Shown: in pieces, positions 1-3,775 of the stretch
How the letters are laid out: each line of letters starts with the position of its first letter
Position numbering within the stretch: position 1 is the first letter of the stretch
NCBI GenBank assembly: GCA_017537045.1
Contig: JAFYLN010000082.1
Span: forward strand, 1 to 6,038
DNA from: Oscillospiraceae bacterium
GTDB lineage: Bacteria > Bacillota_A > Clostridia > Oscillospirales > Oscillospiraceae
Length of the DNA: 6,038 nucleotides
Reading direction: 5' to 3'
Position numbers and translations under genes: made by a program
Notes under the pieces: model-generated
What the model was told of the DNA's origin: nothing
Seen by the model: only the letters and a program-made list of their open reading frames with translations
Databases searched by the model: none

Positions 1-88
1 ATAGTGAATAGGGTGGCACCTGCCTTTCGGTTTTGTCTGGACAACTCAACCTTAACACAGGACATCCCTATTCACTATTCTTTTTTTC
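1..88 (+). promoter_or_regulatory. T-box-like leader end: antiterminator sequence plus terminator hairpin (partial)
   Basis: A perfect 13-bp inverted repeat pairs 1-13 with 66-78 and is followed by a T-rich tract (78-87), which is the form of an intrinsic terminator. The 5' arm runs into AGGGTGGCACC (10-20), matching the first eleven bases of the T-box consensus AGGGUGGNACCGCG. The 3' arm ends in the CCCT complement usual for T-box terminators. A second short helix, CCTG 19-22 with CAGG 58-61, extends the stem around the TGGCA internal loop. The specifier domain would lie left of the window, so amino acid specificity cannot be read. The next genes on this strand are rnpB and the histidinol phosphatase; no aminoacyl-tRNA synthetase or transporter gene follows. 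It could instead be a plain terminator of an upstream gene with a chance T-box match. Confidence 0.5.
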
Positions 89-147
89 TATTTGTTACAC
101 ATCATTGTAACACCTACAACCTTGTTCCAAAAGAATTTGCAAGATGT

Positions 148-176
148 TTGACATTTGTCGCAGTTTCGGTTACAAT
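148..176 (+). promoter_or_regulatory. rnpB promoter (sigma-A type)
   Basis: A perfect -35 TTGACA (148-153), a 17-base spacer and a -10 TACAAT (171-176) match the housekeeping consensus at 11 of 12 positions. The expected start about seven bases after the -10 falls at 182-183, exactly the first base of the RNase P RNA P1 helix, which supports both calls. Confidence 0.9.
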
Positions 177-182
177 ATTTCC

Positions 183-524
183 GCGACCAGGTCGGACAGC
201 CGCGGATGGAAACCGAAAGGTTCCAGATGAGGAAAGTCCGGGCTCCACAGGGCAGGGATAACGGGTAATGCCCGCCGAGGGTGACCTCAGGACAAGTGCA
301 ACAGAGAGATGTAGCCGGTTTTCCGGTCATAGTGAAAAGGTGCGGTAAGAGCGCACCCGCCTCATGGAGACATTGGGGTGCTGTAAACTCTATCCCGGAG
401 CAACGCCGTGGAGAAGCAAAAAGTCTGCCCGACTGCTTCGAGGAGGCGGCTTGATCCTGCGAGCAATTGCAGGGCTAGATAGATGGCTGTCAAGACAGAA
501 CCCGGCTTATAGACCTGTGTCGCC
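183..524 (+). ncRNA. rnpB: RNase P RNA, bacterial class A
   Basis: This is the catalytic RNA of ribonuclease P, which removes 5' leaders from precursor tRNAs. The conserved core is plain: GAGGAAAGTCCGGGCTCC at 229-246, GTGCGGTAAGAGCGCACC near 340-357, CCCGGAGCAA near 394-403, and ACAGAACCCGGCTTAT at 495-510. Helices can be built by hand. P1 pairs 183-193 with 512-523 with one bulge. P2 is GACAGCC 195-201 with GGCTGTC 485-491. P3 is capped by a GAAA loop near 206-225. P16 is GAAGCA 413-418 with TGCTTC 434-439, and P18 is CCTGC 456-460 with GCAGG 469-473. The P15-P17 branch identifies class A rather than the Bacillus class B fold. The L15 3' strand (440-444) reads GAGGA and lacks the usual GGU. 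A strong promoter lies directly upstream and a hairpin terminator follows. The exact 3' end is uncertain by a few bases. Confidence 0.97.
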
Positions 525-536
525 ATCAGAAAATAT

Positions 537-564
537 CTGCCCGCAGTCCTCTGCGGGCAGTTTT
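537..564 (+). terminator. rnpB intrinsic terminator
   Basis: A perfect 10-bp stem (CTGCCCGCAG 537-546 with 551-560) closes a TCCT loop and is followed by only four T residues (561-564), then ACAAAG. The stem is strong but the U-tract is short, so some read-through is plausible. The next gene's ribosome binding site begins four bases after the tract. Confidence 0.88.
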
Positions 565-580
565 ACAAAGAGGATTATTT

Positions 581-1348
581 ATGATCGCCAACTACCATAC
601 CCATACCACCCGTTGCAACCACGCAACCGGAACCGAACGAGAATATGTGGAAAATGCGATCCGGCGTGGTCTGAAGATCTTTGGTTTTTCCGATCATACG
701 CCCCAGTATTTCCCCGGAGATTACTACACTTTCATGAGGATGCGTCCCTATGAGCTGATCGATTACTGCGCTACCGTGCGCCGCTTGCGTCAGGAATTCG
801 GCAATCAGATTCAGATCCCGCTGGGACTGGAAGTGGAATACTATCCCGCCATCTGGGGAAAACTGCTTCCCCGATTGCAGGATGCCGGTATTGAATATCT
901 GATCCTCGGCCAGCACTGGCTGGGCAACGAACAGAATGAACCGGGAAGCGCCGGTACAACAGAAGATGAAAACATCCTGCGCCGTTACTGCCGGCAGGTG
1001 TGCGATGCCATGGAAACCGGAAAGATCACCTACATTGCCCACCCCGATCTGATCCATTTTGTGGGCGATTCAAATATTTACCGCCGGCACGTGCGGGATA
1101 TTTGCCGCACAGCCAAAGCAGGCGCTATACCACTGGAAATCAATCTTCTTGGCATCAACTCAGGAAGGCACTACCCCAACAACCTTTTCTGGGAAGTTGC
1201 AGCGGAGGAAGGCTGTCCGGTGGTGCTCGGCATGGATGCCCACGCACCGGAGCACATTCTGAATATGCAGCTTGAGCAGAAAGCGCTGGAGCTCGTAGCA
1301 CGCTTTGGTCTTGAACTGCTGGAAACTGTAAACCTGCAGCATATCTGA
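581..1348 (+). CDS. hisK: Histidinol-phosphatase, PHP family (HisK/HisJ type)
   Basis: Predicted to hydrolyse L-histidinol phosphate to L-histidinol, the penultimate step of histidine biosynthesis, in the cytoplasm. The 255-residue protein has the PHP metal-binding pattern: YHTHTTRCNHATG (H6, H8, H14), SDH at 37-39, GLEVEY (E84, E86), GQHW (H112), AHPD (H154, D156) and GMDAH (D219, H221). These are the His/Asp/Glu ligands expected for the multi-metal centre, and the length is usual for the family. The ATG is preceded by AAGAGGA (568-574) six bases upstream. Only 16 bases separate it from the rnpB T-tract and I see no good promoter there, so expression probably depends on read-through. No other histidine biosynthesis gene is visible. 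PHP phosphatases of this shape are sometimes misassigned, so the exact substrate is a family-based call. Confidence 0.88.
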   Translation: MIANYHTHTTRCNHATGTEREYVENAIRRGLKIFGFSDHTPQYFPGDYYTFMRMRPYELIDYCATVRRLRQEFGNQIQIPLGLEVEYYPAIWGKLLPRLQDAGIEYLILGQHWLGNEQNEPGSAGTTEDENILRRYCRQVCDAMETGKITYIAHPDLIHFVGDSNIYRRHVRDICRTAKAGAIPLEINLLGINSGRHYPNNLFWEVAAEEGCPVVLGMDAHAPEHILNMQLEQKALELVARFGLELLETVNLQHI

Positions 1349-1353
1349 ACATA

Positions 1354-1385
1354 AAAGCACCGCTCTTATCGAGCGGTGCTTTCTT
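1354..1385. terminator. Bidirectional terminator between convergent genes
   Basis: A perfect 12-bp stem (1354-1365 with 1371-1382) closes a TTATC loop. It begins six bases after the histidinol phosphatase stop and ends six bases before the protease stop. On the plus strand the hairpin ends in TTTCTT; on the minus strand it ends in TTTTAT, so it can serve both convergent genes. Its central 25 bp recur identically at 2824-2848. Confidence 0.9.
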
Positions 1386-1390
1386 AATTA

Positions 1391-2497
1391 TCAACACCAG
1401 AGTTCAATCACAATGTAGTTCTTGGCTTCCATTGCCGCAATATGGATGGTATAGCCGGTATACTCGTTGTAGTACTCATACAGAACCCCATTATCATACG
1501 TTACAGAATTCTGATAAACAAAACCAATACTTGCCAGATACTCTGTATACTGGTCGAACCCTTTCACATCATAGTTATAGATATAAACACCGTAATCGTT
1601 CCGGTATTCTCTTACCATGCCACTGGTACTGCCCTTCTCCAGAAGCCGCCAGTCCTTCATGGAACCGACACACGCCAGTCCGGTCACATGATGATAGGTG
1701 TGGATATAGGAGTAGAAAAAATCGTATTCCTCTGTGATTGCATCATAGCTGCGTACCAGATAGGAGCGGTCTGTTTCCTTGGCATACCATTCTCTGAACT
1801 GACTCATGTTCCAGTGCTTATCCATGGCAAGCAAATCCAGCATATCCACCACAATCGCCAGATTCAGATTTTGTCCGGAGATATAGCGGTATGCGTTGAT
1901 ACCGACAACATCGCCATAGGCATTGAGCAGGGGGCCGCCGCTGTTGCCGCTGGATATGGCCGCATTGGTCTGAACACAATCGATCGCACCGATTTTTCTG
2001 GAGGTTGCAGAAATAACGCCATTGCTAAAGGTTCCTTCCAGACCGTTGGATGCACCCAGAGCATATACTGTTTCACCCTGCACAACGTCGTTTTTGCTCA
2101 GTTCCAGATAGGGCGTATTGGTGATTTTTGCTTTCAGCACCGCAATGTCGTACAATTCACTGAAATCAATGATAGTCTCCACTGCATAGCTTCCGCCATC
2201 GCTCATTCCGGCTCTGATCTCATTGGCGCCGTCAATCACATGGAAGCGGGTAACGAAGGTTCCCTGATCATCAATAAAGAAACCGGTACCAGTACCATTG
2301 TCGGTATACACTGTCACCGTTGCGGGAGATGCCAGATCTGCCAGCTCCGGCGCAGACAGCGTAGTCTTTACAGGTTCGGTAGGCACTGTCGTTTCCGACG
2401 GTGCAGCAGTCTCGTCCGCCCTTTCGTCCTTTTCGCCCCAGGCTGCGAAGCAAAGCAGCATCAGCAATACCAGTACCAGCGTGATTGCCTTTTTCAT
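1391..2497 (-). CDS. Exported trypsin-like (S1C/HtrA-type) serine protease with Tyr-rich C-terminal domain
   Basis: A 368-residue secreted protease. Residues 1-20 form a signal sequence (KK, then a hydrophobic core), followed by a Glu/Thr/Pro-rich linker to about 50. The chymotrypsin-fold domain spans about 52-225 and has an intact triad: H86 in TRFHVIDG, D117 in LYDIAVLK and S186 in SSGNSGGPLL. No PDZ domain follows, unlike typical HtrA/DegP. Residues 241-368 instead form an unrecognised segment with 21 tyrosines in 128 residues. The signal end reads CFAAWGEKDE, which looks like a lipoprotein FAAC-G motif with Cys replaced by Trp20 (codon TGG), so the mature form may be released rather than lipid-anchored. 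The ATG is supported by AAAGGA at 2508-2513, ten bases upstream. The gene is divergent from a small XRE repressor gene, and inverted repeats overlap its promoter. The natural substrate is unknown. Confidence 0.88.
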   Translation of the reverse strand: MKKAITLVLVLLMLLCFAAWGEKDERADETAAPSETTVPTEPVKTTLSAPELADLASPATVTVYTDNGTGTGFFIDDQGTFVTRFHVIDGANEIRAGMSDGGSYAVETIIDFSELYDIAVLKAKITNTPYLELSKNDVVQGETVYALGASNGLEGTFSNGVISATSRKIGAIDCVQTNAAISSGNSGGPLLNAYGDVVGINAYRYISGQNLNLAIVVDMLDLLAMDKHWNMSQFREWYAKETDRSYLVRSYDAITEEYDFFYSYIHTYHHVTGLACVGSMKDWRLLEKGSTSGMVREYRNDYGVYIYNYDVKGFDQYTEYLASIGFVYQNSVTYDNGVLYEYYNEYTGYTIHIAAMEAKNYIVIELWC

Positions 2498-2526
2498 TTC
2501 AAAATCATCCTTTCTATTTCTTTCCG

Positions 2527-2541
2527 GGTGGTTATACCACC
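2527..2541. promoter_or_regulatory. Inverted repeat near the protease transcription start
   Basis: GGTGGT-TAT-ACCACC is a perfect 6-bp dyad with a 3-base centre. It sits where the protease transcript is expected to begin. A matching half-site, GTGGTA, recurs at 2587-2592 next to the XRE gene. It could be a second operator or an mRNA leader hairpin. Confidence 0.45.
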
Positions 2542-2570
2542 ATCTTAGCGCATTTTGCGCTAGTTGTCAA
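2542..2570 (-). promoter_or_regulatory. Protease promoter with embedded operator
   Basis: On the minus strand a perfect -35 TTGACA (2570-2565) is followed by a 17-base spacer and a -10 TAAGAT (2547-2542). The predicted start near 2535 leaves room for the ribosome binding site at 2508-2513. The spacer is almost entirely filled by the dyad at 2546-2562, so a protein bound there would block RNA polymerase. Confidence 0.75.
2546..2562. promoter_or_regulatory. Candidate XRE operator in the divergent promoter region
   Basis: TAGCGCA-TTT-TGCGCTA is a perfect 7-bp dyad with a 3-base centre, located between the -35 and -10 of the protease. The half-site returns at 2576-2586, where CAAAATGCGCT is the exact reverse complement of 2547-2557. 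There are thus three GCGC half-sites, two in the protease promoter and one just upstream of the XRE gene. Size and placement fit an autoregulated XRE-type repressor; binding is inferred. Confidence 0.65.
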
Positions 2571-2612
2571 TAGAACAAAATGCGCTGTGGTACTCTAATG
2601 TAGGGTGTTGTT

Positions 2613-2825
2613 ATGTACCAAAAGATTCGAGATTTGCGTGAAGATCACGATTTAAAGCAAAGAGAAATTGCTGCGTATTTAAATTGCTCCCAGCGTGTAT
2701 ATAGTAATTATGAATTGGGTCAGCGTGATATTCCCACTGATGTGCTGATCCGACTTGCAGATTTCTACCATGTCTCGATTGACTATCTGCTCGGTCAAAC
2801 CTCAAATCCCAGAAGAAACAAATAA
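2613..2825 (+). CDS. Small XRE-family HTH transcriptional regulator
   Basis: A 70-residue protein that is essentially one Cro/C1-type (HTH_3) DNA-binding domain. The helix-turn-helix runs from about residue 15 to 37: KQREIAAYLNCSQRVYSNYE then LGQRDIP, with the recognition helix near 26-34. The ending LADFYHVSIDYLLGQ (48-62) is the usual final helix of this family. There is no sensor or dimerisation extension, so it probably acts as a simple dimeric repressor. The ATG follows AGGG (2602-2605) at a seven-base spacing. It is divergent from the protease, with candidate operators between them, which suggests autoregulation and control of the protease. A short terminator overlaps the gene end. What relieves repression cannot be seen. 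Confidence 0.9.
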   Translation: MYQKIRDLREDHDLKQREIAAYLNCSQRVYSNYELGQRDIPTDVLIRLADFYHVSIDYLLGQTSNPRRNK

Positions 2826-2853
2826 GCACCGCTCTTATCGAGCGGTGCATTTT
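2824..2853 (+). terminator. XRE gene terminator (repeat copy)
   Basis: The hairpin GCACCGCTC (2826-2834), loop TTATC, GAGCGGTGC (2840-2848) is followed by ATTTTGTTTTG. It overlaps the XRE stop codon by a few bases. The 25 bp at 2824-2848 are identical to 1355-1379, in the same orientation. Confidence 0.85.
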
Positions 2854-2901
2854 GTTTTGTTCGTTCAAATTTCAGTTTAGCTTGCTGTTTGGATTTTGAA
2901 T

Positions 2902-3007
2902 GTAGGGGCGGCGACCCGCCGCCCGCGCAGAGAAATGTTACGAATTCGCATTGGTTTTCGGCGAATTCGCAACATTGTACCGCTGGGCGGCCAATGGCCG
3001 CCCCTAC
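2902..3007. repeat. MITE-like palindromic intergenic element
   Basis: A 106-bp element bounded by 11-bp terminal inverted repeats, GTAGGGGCGGC (2902-2912) and GCCGCCCCTAC (2997-3007). Inside are three local hairpins: GGGCGGC/GCCGCCC at 2906-2924; a 16-bp stem with one mismatch, 2934-2949 with 2961-2976; and GGGCGGCC/GGCCGCCC at 2985-3003. Its GC-rich ends contrast with the AT-rich flanks. No transposase is present, and I see no convincing target-site duplication. It fits a non-autonomous miniature transposable element or REP-like repeat. It lies in the 223-base gap between the XRE gene and the convergent PII-like operon and may double as the operon's terminator. Confidence 0.8.
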
Positions 3008-3048
3008 GTTATTCACGGCACACAGCGCGATAAACATCAATTTACCGT

Positions 3049-3393
3049 TCATTCCTCCGATTCTGCCTTTGGCTGAATCTTGGGAGCAAGGCCGGCCACA
3101 TCGGACACCGGCAGAGAGAACGCAATGCCTTTCGCTTTCTTAGCCATACCCATTTCCTTATAAATGGCGTTGAGAACCTTGTCTCGGATCTCCTTTTCCA
3201 CCACCATCATCAGGATCTCCTTATCCGCGTGAAGGGTAATACCGAAAAACGCCGCAGCATCTTCCTTGACCACGCCTCTAGCATTCAGAATCGTACCGCC
3301 CCGGACACCCTGCTCCCGGGCAACATCCATCACATCCTCCGCGTAGCCGGAGTTGACGATGGCAAAAATCACTTCATGATTATCAGTCTTCAT
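3049..3393 (-). CDS. PII-like signalling protein (second in operon)
   Basis: A 114-residue protein of the PII (GlnB/GlnK-like) superfamily: small trimeric cytosolic regulators that bind nucleotides and control partner proteins. Supporting motifs are RGGTILNARG (31-40), which matches the RGxTIxxxRG nucleotide-site strand of PII, and KAKGIAFSLPVSDVAGL (86-102), close to the C-terminal region of its neighbour. The stretch where a classical T-loop would be (41-57, including AAAFFGITLHADK) lacks the uridylylated tyrosine motif, so GlnD-type control is unlikely. The tail 103-114 is acidic. The ATG follows GGGAGGG (within 3403-3409) inside the end of the upstream gene, with only four bases between the genes. 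It is the last clear gene of the DUF1538 operon. The ligand is unknown; a nitrogen-regulatory role should not be assumed from the family name. Confidence 0.82.
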   Translation of the reverse strand: MKTDNHEVIFAIVNSGYAEDVMDVAREQGVRGGTILNARGVVKEDAAAFFGITLHADKEILMMVVEKEIRDKVLNAIYKEMGMAKKAKGIAFSLPVSDVAGLAPKIQPKAESEE

Positions 3394-3397
3394 CTTC

Positions 3398-3763
3398 TTA
3401 TTCCCTCCCCATGCGGTTGTCGCTCAAAAACTGATACAGGTTCACGCCGATGACACTGCTCAGCGGCACCGCAAAGGCAATGCCCTTGCCGCTTCGGATC
3501 GTCGCAAATTTATCTTCCAGCGTGTTCATAATGGTTTCCACCATATCCTCCCGCACCACGCTGAGGATCACCGCCTTGTGGGGCTCCAGACCCAGCAGCT
3601 CCACAATGTCGGAGGTTGCTGTACCGAGGCCGCCCATTGCCAGCTGGCAATTCACATCAAACTGGCTGATCACATCCAAATAGAACTCACCCTTGGGGCG
3701 ATCCACCACTGTAAAGAGGAGTTTCAGCTTTTTAATAGCAGAGTCGTTAACCGTGTTGCTCAT
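3398..3763 (-). CDS. PII-like signalling protein (first in operon)
   Basis: A 121-residue PII-like protein, paralogous to its downstream neighbour. The N-terminal beta strand is KLKLLFTVVDRPKG (12-24). The middle segment NCQLAMGGLGTATSDIVELLGL (38-59) takes the place of the nucleotide-site strand and T-loop. The C-terminal GKGIAFAVPLSSVIG (92-106) closely matches KGIAFSLPVSDVAG in the neighbour. The classical RGxTIxxxRG motif is missing here, so this paralog may bind a different ligand, or none by itself. The ATG is supported by a strong AAAGGAGGAG that overlaps the DUF1538 stop codon; the genes are 12 bases apart. Two non-identical PII-like subunits side by side suggest either heterotrimers or two separate inputs to the same membrane protein. 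Confidence 0.78.
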   Translation of the reverse strand: MSNTVNDSAIKKLKLLFTVVDRPKGEFYLDVISQFDVNCQLAMGGLGTATSDIVELLGLEPHKAVILSVVREDMVETIMNTLEDKFATIRSGKGIAFAVPLSSVIGVNLYQFLSDNRMGRE

Positions 3764-3775
3764 AAGTCTCCTCCT

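Noticed and set aside
4..330. Short open frames on both strands across the leader and rnpB 5' part
   Set aside because: They overlap the terminator-like hairpin, the rnpB promoter and conserved RNase P core, with no protein features.
364..753. Open frame across rnpB and the start of the phosphatase gene
   Set aside because: It lies in structured RNA and overlaps a strongly supported gene in another frame.
1442..2548. 368-codon open frame on the plus strand
   Set aside because: It is antisense to the protease, whose catalytic triad and signal sequence are clear; the plus-strand product has no recognisable domain and no ribosome binding site worth noting.
2594..2599. TCTAAT as the -10 of the XRE gene
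   Set aside because: It would start the transcript at about 2606, cutting off the AGGG ribosome binding site at 2602-2605, and no good -35 lies 16-18 bases upstream.
2860..3048. Possible CRISPR or tRNA-like structure in the GC-rich intergenic region
   Set aside because: There are no regularly spaced repeats and no tRNA signatures; the symmetry is explained by a single palindromic element.
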